The notes under the pieces are model-generated. The model was not told the DNA's origin, searched no databases, and saw nothing but the letters and a program-made list of their open reading frames with translations. This document shows, piece by piece, positions 10,151-21,300 of a stretch of DNA of 64,000 nucleotides. Every line of letters starts with the position of its first letter. Position 1 is the first letter of the stretch. Where the stretch lies: assembly GCF_035594125.1 (NCBI RefSeq), contig NW_026973729.1, forward strand, positions 62,001-126,000, read 5' to 3'. Source of the DNA: Scylla paramamosain (lineage: Eukaryota > Arthropoda > Malacostraca > Decapoda > Portunidae). Made by a program: the position numbers and the translations under genes.

Positions 10151-12289
10151 GTTGGTCACAAGCTCAAAAATACTTAAAATATACCTTTTTGGTAATGTTA
10201 TTCTATTTCTTCATATTGGTCTGTTTGCATGCGTTTTAGCGTTTTTTTACATAAACACTGAAAAGACACGTTTTCAGTAATTTTGTTTTGGATTCCCATA
10301 TAGAGTGACTGCCATATTATTTATCGTTTTGGTGCCTAATATGCTGAAAAACACTCAAAAGACAGTTTGTAAAGTCGTTTAATTTCCCCATATAGATGGC
10401 TTTGCATGCACTTTAGGGTTTGGTACATAACAGTCCGAAAAAAAAAGCTAAAATTAACTTTTTCGATAATGTTCTTTTATCCAAATAATTTCCCTGAATT
10501 TTAACAGAATTTTGGTATCTCGGTACCTCTGAAGTTAAATAACAAAAAAAAAAATATTATTTTCCTTTATTTTATTTATTTATTTTTTATTATTGTTTTT
10601 TTTTTTTTTTGTTTCTTCATAAAGAGTGTTATTTGTGGGTTTTAGCTTTTTGGTATTTAAGTAACTTAAAAACACTTATAATACATGTTTCTCGTAATGT
10701 CCTTTCGTTTCCCAAACATAGGATTCTTTGCATGTACTTAAGCGTTTTTATAGGTAACATGATCAAAATACTCAAGATACATGTTTTTTGTAATGTTTTT
10801 GTTTTTCTCCATAAAGGATTTTTTGCATTCGTTTTAGCGTTTTGGTATGTAATGAGCTCAAAAATATTTAACGGCAAGTTTTTGGTAAAAGTTTTTTTTA
10901 TTCACATGTAATGTGATTGCCCTTCTTTTAAGTACTTTATTGCCTAACACGCTCATAAACACACAAAAAAAAAATTTCTGGCAATATAATTTTTTCCCCA
11001 CATAAACCTAGTTTCGCATGCCATTTCGTGTTTTGGTGATAAAGAATGTGAAAAACACTCAAAATACACGCATTTGGTAAGGTTGTTCTGTATCTCAATC
11101 GAGAGTGTTATTGATGAGTTTCAGCATTTTGGTATCTAAGAAACTTTTGCCTTGTAGTTGTTGTGAAACTATAAAACACTCATTATACAGGTTTCTCGTA
11201 ATGTCCTTTTGTTTCCCAATATACAGTGCTTTGCATCCATTTTCGCGTTTTTTGTAGGTAACAGGCTCAAAAACACTCAAAATATACCTTTTTGGCAATG
11301 TTATTGTATTTCTTCATATTGGTTTGTTTGCATCCGTTTTAGCGTGTTTCTACGTAAAACACTGAAAAGACAAGTGTTAAGTGATTTTGTTTTGAATTCC
11401 CATATAGAGTGACCCATATTATTTATTGTTTTGGTGCTTAACATGCTGAAAAACACTTAAAAGACAGGTTTCTGGTAAAGTCATTTAATTTCCTATAGAG
11501 GTGGCTTTGCATGCAATTTAGGTTTTGGTACATAACTGTCCGAAAAAAAAGCTAAAATTAACTTTTTTTGATAATGTTCTTTTTTCCATATAATTTCCCT
11601 GAATTTTGCCAGTATTTTGGCATCTCGGTACCTATGAAGAAGAATAACAAAAAAAAAAGGAAAATTCTTTTTTTTTCTCTATAAAGAGTGTTATTTGTGG
11701 ATTTTAGCTTTTTGGTGCTTAAGGAATTTAATAATATTCATAATACACGTTTTACGTAATGTCCTTTCGTTTCCCAAACATAGAGTTCTTTCCATGTATT
11801 TAAGCGTTTTTATAGGTAACATGATCAAAAACACTCATAATACATGTTTTTGGGAATGTTATTCCGTTTCTTCATAAAGGGTGTTTTGCATGCGTTTTAG
11901 TGTGTTGGTATGTTAGGAGCTCAAAAACACTTAAAGGCAAGTTCTTGGTAAAAGTTGGTTTTATTCCCATGTAATGTGATTGCCTTGCTTTTTAGTGCTT
12001 TATTGCCTAACATGCTCAAAAACACTCAAAAGACATTTTACTGGAAATGTCTTTTTTTTTCTTTCCACATAAAGCTAGTTTCGTATGCAATTTGGGGTTT
12101 TGGTAACCAAGAATGTGAAAACACTCAAAATACACGCATTTGGTAAGGTTGTTCTGTTTCTCAATTAAGAGTGTTATTCATGAGTTTCAGGGTTTTGGTA
12201 TCTAAAAATCTGAAAAAACACTTATAATGCACGTTTCTCGTAATGTCCCTTTTTTTCCTCATTTAGGGTGCTTTGCATGCATCCTAAAT

Positions 12290-12462
12290 TTACTAACAAC
12301 ACTACTAATTCCACTATCCAAGTCATTGACATATATCACAAACAACATCGGCCCTAATACTAATAATCCCTTTGTCACCCCACTAATTACTTGACCCCAC
12401 TCGGATTTAGAGCCGTTTATTACAACACTCTGTCGCCTGCCGCTTGGCCATGACGTTATCCA
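12290..12462 (-). pseudogene. LINE reverse transcriptase middle block (broken)
   Basis: One frame reads WITSWPSGRRQSVVINGSKS, then EWGQVISGV, then GPMLFVIYVNDLDSGISS. In intact relatives the block between these is GVPQGSVLGP-like; here it reads GVTKGLLVLGP, a degenerate form. Roughly 120-140 residues that should lie between KKVISN and WITSW are absent, so the fragment has a deletion at about 12462/12463. The reading stops at VVSKF, just before the expected ADDTK catalytic block, where satellite begins. Confidence 0.8.
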
Positions 12463-13010
12463 GATTACTTATAACCTTTTTCCAATTCTTAAATACTGTG
12501 GAATATATTTCATCTGGTCCTGGTGACTTGAACTTTTCAGCTTATCTATCTCCTGTTCCACTATCTCTTTAGTTATGGTAATATCTGTCAGCTTCTCATT
12601 TTCTTTTACTCTAAATATCTTGTCACTATTCGGCAAATCCTGCATGTTTTCCTGGGCAAAGACAGTTAAAAAATACTCGTTCACAATATTACTAATCTCC
12701 TCCCAACAACTAAGCAGGTCCTATTCTGCTGTCTTTAAGGAACTAGTTTTTCTCTATTCTTCGTCTTATATGCGTGATAAAATCCCTTGGGGTCCATCTT
12801 CGCTTGGCTGACTACCTTTAATGCTTAACTATTTTTAGCTTTCCTTGTTAAACTCCTGACTTTTCTAATGCATTGTATTATGGCCTTAATACCACTTTCC
12901 TTGTCTTTAATCTCATATATACTTCTCTTTCGCCCTATGTAATGTTTTAACCTCTGTCATCCATTTAGGATCATTTTTCTGCGATCTTATTCTTGTGTAA
13001 GGGATATTCC
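12463..13010 (-). pseudogene. LINE linker and start of reverse transcriptase (broken)
   Basis: The longest open stretch, 12469-12684, encodes VNEYFLTVFAQEN through an acidic segment to TKEIVEQEIDKLKSS. One frame over, the classic KSPGPDEIYSTVFK motif follows, so a frameshift lies near 12530. Upstream (higher coordinates), KMDPKGFYHAYKTKNREKLV is readable, then stops, then NDPKWMTEV. In related LINEs this region bridges the endonuclease and the RT fingers. It would have acted in target-primed reverse transcription, but the copy is inactive. Confidence 0.8.
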
Positions 13011-13070
13011 CTAACTGTCCTGAATGTAATTTATCAACGAAATATTTATTTCGCTTCTCTATAAAGGGTG

Positions 13071-13535
13071 TTTTGCTTGAGTTTTAGCGTTTCTGTACAT
13101 AAGAACCTTTAAAACACGTTTTTAGTAATGTTATTTTGTATTCCTTTATGGAGCGCTTTCCATGCTTTTCAGCGTTTTGGTGTCTAACACGTTGAAAAAC
13201 ACTCAAGAGACACGTTGATGAAAATGTCGTTTCGTTTCCCGATAAAGGGGGCTTCCAATATATTTTGTCTTTTGGTACTTAACAATATGAAAAAAAAAGT
13301 TTAAGTAAAAGTTTTCGGTTGAGTTATTTTTCCATATAAAGTTCTAATCATGTGTTTTTGAGTCTGGGTACCTAAAAAGCTCAAAATCTCTCATAATACA
13401 CTTTTCTCGTAATGTCCTTTCTTTTCTCCATGAAGGATGCTTTGCGTGTAATTTGGCACTTTCATACTTAACAAGCACAAAAACAATCAAAATACAAGTT
13501 TTTGGTAATGCTAATTTGTTTCTCTGTAAAGGTTG
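13071..13535 (+). repeat. Pentamer unit 1 (P1 to P5, 465 bp)
   Basis: Approximate cuts are P1 13071-13155, P2 13156-13251, P3 13252-13342, P4 13343-13439 and P5 13440-13535. All five are near 85-97 bp, with none of the enlargements seen in D and H. P2 contains GGTGTCTAACACG and P4 contains CTTTTCTCGTAATGTCC. Confidence 0.82.
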
Positions 13536-14040
13536 TTTTGCATGCTTTTCTGCGATTTCGGATGTAAGAAGGTGAAAAACACTCTAAAGATACTTTCTTG
13601 GTAATGTTATTTTATATTGCCAGATAGGGTGCTTTCAATGCTTTTTAGCATTTTGATTCCTAACACTCAAGTAAACACTCAAAAGACACGTTTCCTGTAA
13701 TATAGTTTTGCTTCTTCATATAGGGATCTGCATGCATTATGGTGTTTTGCTACATAATGTGAAAAACGCTCAAAATAAAGATTTTAGGTAATGTTGTTCT
13801 TTTTCTCTATATAGGGTGCTATTCATCCTTTTTAGCGTTTTGGTACTTAGGAAGCTTACTTAGGAAGCTCAAAAACACAAATAAAACTTGTTTCTCCAAA
13901 CGTCTTTCCATTTCCCCATAAAGATTGCTTTGTATGTATTTTGACGTTTTGGTACATAAAAAGGAAAAAAAAAACACAAAACCACGTTTTTTGATTATGT
14001 TCTGTTTCTCTATTAAGAGATATATAATATATTTAATTTT
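13536..14040 (+). repeat. Pentamer unit 2 (P1 to P5, about 505 bp)
   Basis: Approximate cuts are P1 13536-13631, P2 13632-13726, P3 13727-13818, P4 13819-13927 and P5 13928-14040. P4 contains a small tandem duplication of ACTTAGGAAGCT (about 13844-13869). P5 ends in a run of ATATATAATATATTT instead of the usual monomer end. Confidence 0.78.
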
Positions 14041-15394
14041 CATTCAGGCGGTTTAGTGTTTGGTACCTAAGAGACTCAAAACTCTGATAATACACGTTTC
14101 TCGTAATGTCCTATCGTTTCCTCATACAGGGTGCTTTATATGCATTTTTAAGATGATGTACGTAACAGACTCAAAAAGACTCAAAATACACGTTTTTGGT
14201 AAGTTTTTTTTTTCTGTTTGGTAAGATTATTCGTGTTTGTTGCACGCGTTTTAGCGTTTTGGAACGTAAAAAGTTTAAAACACTTAAAAGACATGCTTAT
14301 TATTTTGCATTTCTATATAAGGTGATTTCCATGCTATTTAGCGTTTTCGTGCCTAACACGCGGAAAAACACATAAAAACACATTTCTTACATTGTTGTTT
14401 TATTTTCTCGTATAGCGAGCAAGCATTATGTGAAAAACATTCAAATTACACGATTTTGGTAATGTTTTTTTCTTTCTCCATTTTTGCGTTTTGGTACCTG
14501 GGAAGCTAAAAAAAAAAAAAAATCATAATACACGTTTTTTGTCATGTCCTTTCGTTTCCTCATATGGGCTGTTTTTGGTGCTTTGGTACCTAACAGGGTG
14601 TTTGCATGTATTTTGACATTTTAGTTCGTAAGAACCTAAAAAAACACTCTAAAGACACGTTTTAGTAAAGTTCTTTTGTATTCTCCTATGGGGTGATTTC
14701 ATTGCTTCTTACTGATTTGGTGCCTAACACGCCCAAAAAATAACAAAAGACAAGTTTCTGGTGATTTCGTTTCGTTTCTTCATATAGGATGCTTTACATG
14801 CATGTTTGCGTTTTGGTAATTATCAATGTAAAAAAATACCCGTTTTTGGTAAGTTTGTTCTTTTTCTTCAGAGCACTATTGAAGTACTGATTTGGTACTT
14901 AAGAAAGTAATAAAAAAACAAACAAAAAAAAAAAACAAACGTTTCTCGTAATGTCCTTTTTATTTCCATATGCAGGGTGATTTGTTTGATGAAAGGCGAT
15001 TTTGTACATAATAAGCTCAAAAAAAAAAAAAACACAAAATACACGTTTTTGGTTAATGTATTCTGTTTCTCTATATATGGTATTTTCATACGTTTTTAAA
15101 GTCGTTTCATATATCTATATATGGGTCTTTGCATGAATTTTGGCTTTTTGGTAACTAACAATGTCATAACACTCAAAATGCACGTTTTTTTTTTTGGCAG
15201 TATTGTTCTGTTTCTCCATATAGAGTGTTTTCATGCGTTTTACCCTTTTGATACTAACAAAATCAAAAACACTCATAATACACGTTTCTCGTAATGTCTT
15301 TTAATTTTTCCCATATAGGGTATTTCCGATTCATTTAGGCGTTTTTTTTACGTAACAATCTTACAAAAGACTCAAAATACTTGTTTTGTATGCG

Positions 15395-18300
15395 TTTTAG
15401 CGTTTTTGTATGTAAGGAGCTTAAAAACACTTAAAAGCAAGTTATTGGTAAAAGATGGTTTTATTCCCATGTAATGTGATTGCCCTGCTTTTTAGTGCTT
15501 TATTGCCTAACACGCTCAAAAAAAAACTCAAAAGACACTTTTCTGGTAATATATTTTTTTTCACACATAAAGCTAGTTTTGCATGCAATTTGGGGTTTTG
15601 GTAAGTAAGAATGTTAAAAAGATTCAAAATACACCCATTTGGTAAAGTTGTTCTGTTTGTCAATAGAGTGTTATTCATGAATTTCAACATTTTAGTATAA
15701 AAGAAACATCTTCATATACACGACTTTTTGCGTGTTTTGCCTTGTGGTTCTTGTGAAACTATAAAACGCTCATTATACACGTTTCTCGTAATGTCCTTTT
15801 CTTTCCCAATATAGAGTGCTTTGCAACTATTTTCGAGTTTTCTGTAGGTAACAAGCTCAAAAACACTCAAAATATAACTTTTTAGTAATATTATTCTATT
15901 TCTTCATATTGGTTGGTTTGCATCCGTTTTAATGTTTTTCTAAGTAAAACACTAAAAAGACACGTTTTCAGTAACTTTTTTTTTTGGATTCCCATATAGA
16001 GTGACTTCCATATTATTTATCATTTTGGTGCCTAAATTGCTGAAAAACACTGAAAAGACAGGTATCTGGTAAAGTCGTTTAATTTCCTCATATAGGTGGC
16101 TTTGCATACACTTTAGGGTTTAATACATAACAGTCCGAAAAAAAAAGAAGCTAAAATTAACATTTTTCATAATATTATTTTTTTCACATAATTTCCCTGA
16201 ATTTTGCCGGAATTTTGGCATCTCGGTACCTATGAAGATAAATAACAAAAAAAAATATCCTAGTTTTTATTTATTTATTTATTTTCTCTATAAAGAGTAT
16301 TATTTGTGGGTTTTGACTCTTTTCATACTTATGGAACTTAAATACACTCATAATACACGTTTCTCGTAATGTCCTTTCGTTTCCCAAACATAGATTTCTT
16401 TGCATGTATTTAAGCGTTTTTATACGTAACATATCAAAAACACTGAAAATTAATATTTTTCGTAATGATATTTTGTTTCTCCATAAAGGGTGTTTTGCAT
16501 GCATTTTAGTGTTTTGGTATGTAAGGAGCTGAAAAACACTTACAGACAAGTTCTTGGTAAATGTTGGTTTTATTCCCATGTAATGTCATTGCCCTGCTTT
16601 TTTGTGCTTTATTGCCTAACACGCTCAAAAACACTCAAAAAAACACTTTTTTTTTCTGGTAATGTCATTTATTTCCCACATAAAGCTAGTTTCGCATGTA
16701 ATTTCGGGTTTTGGTAACTAAGAATGTGAAAAAAACTCAAAATACACGCATTTGGTAAGGTTGTTCTGTTTCTCAATTAAGAGTGTTATTCATGAATTTC
16801 AGCGTTTTGGTATCTAAGAAACATCTCCGTATACACGAGTTTTTGCTTGTTTTTTCCTTGTGGTTCTTGTGAAACTATAAAACACATGATAAACGTTTCT
16901 CGTATTGTTCTTTTGTTTCCCAATATAGAGAGATTTGCATCCATTTTCGCTCAAAAAAAAAAAAAAAACCTTTTTTGGTAATATTATTCTATTTCATGAT
17001 ATTGGTTGATTTGCATTCGTTTTAGCGTTTTTCTACGTAAAACACTGAAAAGACACGTTTTCAGTAATTTTGCTTTGGATTTCCATACAGAGTGACTTCC
17101 ATATTATTTATTGTTTTGGTGCCTAACATACTGAAAAACAGGCAAAAGACAGGTTTCAGGTAAAGTCGTTTAATTTCCATGTAATGTGATTGCCCTGCTT
17201 TTTAGTGCTTTATTACCTAAAACGCTGAAAATCACTAAAAAGACACTTTTATAGTAATTATTTTTTTCCACAGTTCCGCATGTAATTTGGGGTTGGACCA
17301 CTAAGAATGTGAAAAAAAACACTCAAAATACACTAATTTCCTAAGATTGTTCTGTTTCTCAATTAAGAGTATTATTCATGAGTTTCAGCATTTTGGTATC
17401 TAAGAAACTTCTCCATATATACGAGTTTTTGCATTTTTTGCCTTATGGTTCTTCAAAACTATTAAAACATTCATTATACAATTTTCTTGTAATATCCTTT
17501 TTTTTTCCCAATACAGACTCCTTTGCATTCATTTTTACGTTTTTTGTAGGTAACAAGCTCAAAAACACTCAATTTTTTTGTAATGTTATTCTATTTCTTC
17601 ATATTGGTTGGTTTGCATCCGTTTTAGGGTTCTACGCAAAAACTGAAAAGATACGTTTTCAGTGATATTGTTGAAAGTGCTGAAAACAAAGACGCGTTTC
17701 TTGGAAAGTCGTGTAATTTCCCCATATAGGTTGGTTTGCATGCACTTCCGTGTTTCGTACATAACTCCGGAAAAAGCTAAAAAAAAAATTTTCACATAAT
17801 TTCCCTGAATTTTCTCAGAATTTTGACATCTCGGTACCTATGAAGATGAATAACAAAAAAAAAATCTATTTTTTTATTTTTTTTTTCTCTATAAAGAGTG
17901 TTATTTGTGGGTTTTAGATTTTTGGTACTTAAGGAACTTAAACATACTCATAATACACGTTTTTCGTAATGTCCTTTCGTTTCACAAACATAGGATTCTT
18001 TGCATGTATTTAAGCGATTTTTATAGGTAACATGATCAAAAACAATCAAAATACATGTTTTTGGTAATGTTATTCTGTTTCTTCATAAAGGTTGTTTTGC
18101 ATGCGTTTAGCGTTTTGGTATGTAAGGAGTTAAAAAACACTTAAAGGCAAGTTCTTCGTAAAATTTGGTTTTATTCCAATGTAATGTGATTGTTCTGCTT
18201 TTTAGTGTTTTGTTGCATATAACGCTCAAAAACAATCAAAAGACACTTTTCTGGTAATGTCATTTTTTTCCCCCATAAAGGTAGTTTTGCATGTAATTTG

Positions 18301-21300
18301 GGATTTTCGTAACTAAGAATGTGAAAAACACTCAAAATACACACATTTGGTAAGGTAGTTCTGTTTTTTCAATTAAAAGTGTTATTCATGAGTTTTAGCG
18401 TTTTGATATGTAAGAAACTTCTCTATATACACGAGTTTTTGCGTTTTTTGCATTGTGGTTCTTGTGAAACTATAAAACACTCATTATACACGTTTCTCAT
18501 AATGTCCTTTTGCTTCCCAATATAGAGTGCTTTCTATCCATTTGTGCGTTTTTTGTAGGTAAAAAGTTAATAAACAATTTTGGTAATGTTATTCTATTTC
18601 TTCATATTTGTTGGTTTCCATCCGTTTTAGCGTTTTTCTACGTAAAACACTGAATAGACACGTTTTCAGTAATTTTGTTTTGGATTCACATATTGACTGA
18701 CTTCCATATTATTTATCATTTTGGTGCCTAACATGCTGGAAAACACTGAAAAGACAGGTTTCTGGTAAAGTCGTTTAACTTCCTTATATAGGTGGCATGC
18801 ACTTTAGAGTTTGGAACATAAAAATCCGAAAAAGAGCTATAATTAACTTTTTCGATAATGTTCTTTTTTCCACATAAATTCCCTGAATTTTGGCAGAATT
18901 TTGGCATCTTGGTACCTATGAAAATCAATATAAAAAAAAGTTATTTTTTTATTTTTATTTTTTTCTCTATAAAGAGTGTTATTTATGGGTTTTAACGTTT
19001 TGTTACTTAAGGAACTTAAAAACGGTCCTAATACACGTTTCACGTGATGTCCTTTCGTTTCCCAAACATAGGGTTCTTTGCATGTATTTAAGCGTTTTTA
19101 TAGATAACATGATCAAAAGGAGTTAAAACACATGTTTATAGTAATGTTATTCTGCTTCTCCATTAAGGAGTTTTTTGCATGCGTTTTGGTTTGTAAGGAG
19201 GTCAAAAACACTTCAAGGCAAGTTTTTGGTAAAAGTTGGTTTTATTCCCATGTAATGTGATTGCCCTGCTTTTTTTTTTTATAATTTATTGCCTAAAACG
19301 CTAAAAAAAACACTCAAAAGACACTTCTGGTAATGTCATTTTTTTTCCAACATAGATTCGCGTTGTATTTGGGGTTTTGCTAACTAAGAATGTGAAAAAC
19401 ACTCAAAATACACGCATTTGGTAAGGTTGTTCTGTTTCTCAATTAATATTGTTATTCATGAGTTTCAGCATATTGGTATCTAAGAAACTTCTTTATATAC
19501 ACGAATTTTTTGCGTTTTTTGCCTTTTAGTTCTTGTGAACCACAAGTTCTTTTGCTCAAAAATAATAAGACACTCATTATACACGTTTCTCGTAATGTCC
19601 TTTTGTTTCCCAATAGGGAGTGCTTTGCATCCATTTTCGCGTTTTATGTAGGTAACAAGCTCAAAAACACTCAAAATGTACCTTTTTGGTAATGTAATTT
19701 TATTTCTTCTTATTGGTTGGTTTGCATCCGCTTAAGCATTTTTCTACGTAAAACACCGAAAAGACACGTTTTCAGTAATTTTGTTTTAGATTCCCATATA
19801 GAGTGACGCATGTTATTTACCGTTATGGTGCCTAACAAGCTGAAAAACACCCATAAGACAGTTTTCTGGCAAAGACGTTTAATTTCCCCATATAGGTGGC
19901 TTTGCATGCACTTTAGGGTTTGGTACATAACAGTACGAAAAAAAAAGCTAAAATTAACTTTTTTGATAATTGACTCATAATTTTCTGAATTTTGCCCAAA
20001 TTTTGCCAAAAACATGCAAAATGTATGTTTTTGGTAATGTTATTCTCTTTCTCCATAAAGTGTGTTTTGCATGCGTTTTAGCGTTTTGGTATATAAGGAG
20101 CTGAAAACATTTAAAGGCAAGTTCTTCGTAAAAATTTATTTTATTGCCATGTATAGTGATTCCCCTGGTTTTTGGTACTCTATTCCCTATCACGCTCAAA
20201 AACACTCAATAGACACTTTTCTCGTAATGTCATTTTTTTCCCACATAAAGCTGGTTTCGTATGCAATTTGGGATTTTGGTAACTAAGAATGTGAAAAGCA
20301 CTCAAAATACACGCATTTAGTAAAGTTGTTCTGTTTCTCAATTAATTATTATTCATGAGTTTCAGTATTTTGGTATCTAGGAAACTTCTCCATATACACG
20401 AGTTTTTGCGTTTTTTGCCTTTTGGTTCTTTTGAACTATAAAACATTAATTATACACTTTTCTCGCAATGTCGTTTTGTTTCCCAATATAAAGTGTTTTT
20501 TTTATCAATTTTCGCGTTTTTTTTTTTTTTTATAGGTAACAAGCTCAAAAACACTCAAAATACATCTTTTTGGTAATGTTTTTCTACTTTTTGATATTGG
20601 TTGGTTTGCATTCTTTTTAGCGTCTTTCTACGTAAAACACTGAGAAGACACGTTTTCAGTAATTTTGTTTTGGTTTGCCATATAGAGTGAGTTCCTTATT
20701 ATTGAACGTTTTGGTGCCTAACATGCTGAAAAACACTCAAAACACAGATTTCTAGTAAGGTCGTTTAATTTCCTCATATAGGAGGCTTGGCATGTACTTT
20801 ACTGTTTGGTACATAACAGTCCGAAAAAAAGCTAATATCAACTTTTTTGATAATATTCTCTTATCATATAATTGCCCTTATTTTTCCCAGAATTTTGGCA
20901 TCTCGGTTCCTATGAAGGTGAATAACAAAAAAAAAAAAAGTCCTTTTATTTATTTTTTTTTATTTTTTATTTTTTTTCTAAATAACGAGTGTTATTTGTG
21001 GGTTTTAGCTTTTTATTAGTTAAGAAACTTAAAAACACTCATAATTCACGTTTCTCGTAATGTCCTTACGTTTCCCAAACATAAGGTTCTTTGCATGTAT
21101 TTAAGCGTTTTTATAGATAACATTATCAAAAACACTCAAAATACATGTTTTTGGTAATGTTATTCTGTTTCTCCATAAAGTTTGTTTTACATGCGTTTTA
21201 GCGGTTTGGTATGTGAGGAGCTCAAAAACACATATTGGCAAGTTCTTGGTAAAAAATTTTTTTATTCCTATGTAATGTAATTGCCCTGCTATTTAGTACT

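Larger units (their letters stand above)
5099..12288 (+). repeat. Satellite HOR array, block 2 (decamer units, plus orientation)
   Basis: Decamer units continue in plus orientation, with A/B anchors near 5150, 7795, 8897, 9765, 10900 and 11970, mostly 0.87-1.13 kb apart. The interval 5099-7100 is rearranged. G text breaks at about 5717 into a D/E copy, E breaks at about 5838 into D, and I breaks at 6378-6410 into a hairpin. From 7262 onward the units are regular. The last D monomer, near 12175-12275, lacks the extra half-monomer found in other D copies, so it already resembles the pentameric array beyond the LINE fragment. Confidence 0.92.
12289..13050 (-). mobile_element. Decayed non-LTR retrotransposon (LINE) fragment, CR1/L2/jockey-like
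   Basis: This is the only clearly non-satellite segment. On the minus strand, pieces of a LINE ORF2-type protein can be read in changing frames. From 5' to 3' there is a basic stretch with NDPKWMTE, then QAKMDPKGFYHAYK, then VNEYFLTVFAQEN, then KSPGPDEIYSTVFK, and after an internal deletion WITSWPSGRRQSVVINGSK and GPMLFVIYVNDLDSGISS. This order matches the linker and the first and middle reverse-transcriptase blocks of CR1/L2/jockey-type LINEs. Stops and frameshifts occur throughout, so it is dead. Both ends are missing: no endonuclease, no catalytic YADD-type block and no 3' tail. Edges with the satellite are approximate. Confidence 0.85.
13051..15394 (+). repeat. Older, diverged satellite organised as pentamers
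   Basis: Monomers here are of the same family but more diverged, and they lack both the D half-monomer insertion and the H insertion. They cycle in a five-step order. P1 has TAAGAACCT and an ATTCC end; P2 has CCTAACACG; P3 has TAACAATGTG; P4 has CATAATACACGTTTCTCG; P5 has AACAAGC and TTTTTGGTAATG. Cycles start near 13071, 13536, 14237, 14600 and 15090, several with missing pieces (P3 and P5 shortened near 14430-14590, P1/P2 fused near 15090-15135). The decamer array resumes at about 15395 with monomer A. Confidence 0.85.

Noticed and set aside
12575..12811. A plus-strand open frame across the LINE remnant.
   Set aside because: The minus strand there carries recognisable LINE protein motifs; the plus frame is its shadow.
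12289..13050. Reading the LINE fragment as an endogenous retrovirus or as an active element.
   Set aside because: The motifs (KSPGPDEI, LFVIYVNDLD) belong to non-LTR reverse transcriptases. There are no LTRs, and stops, frameshifts and deletions make it inactive.
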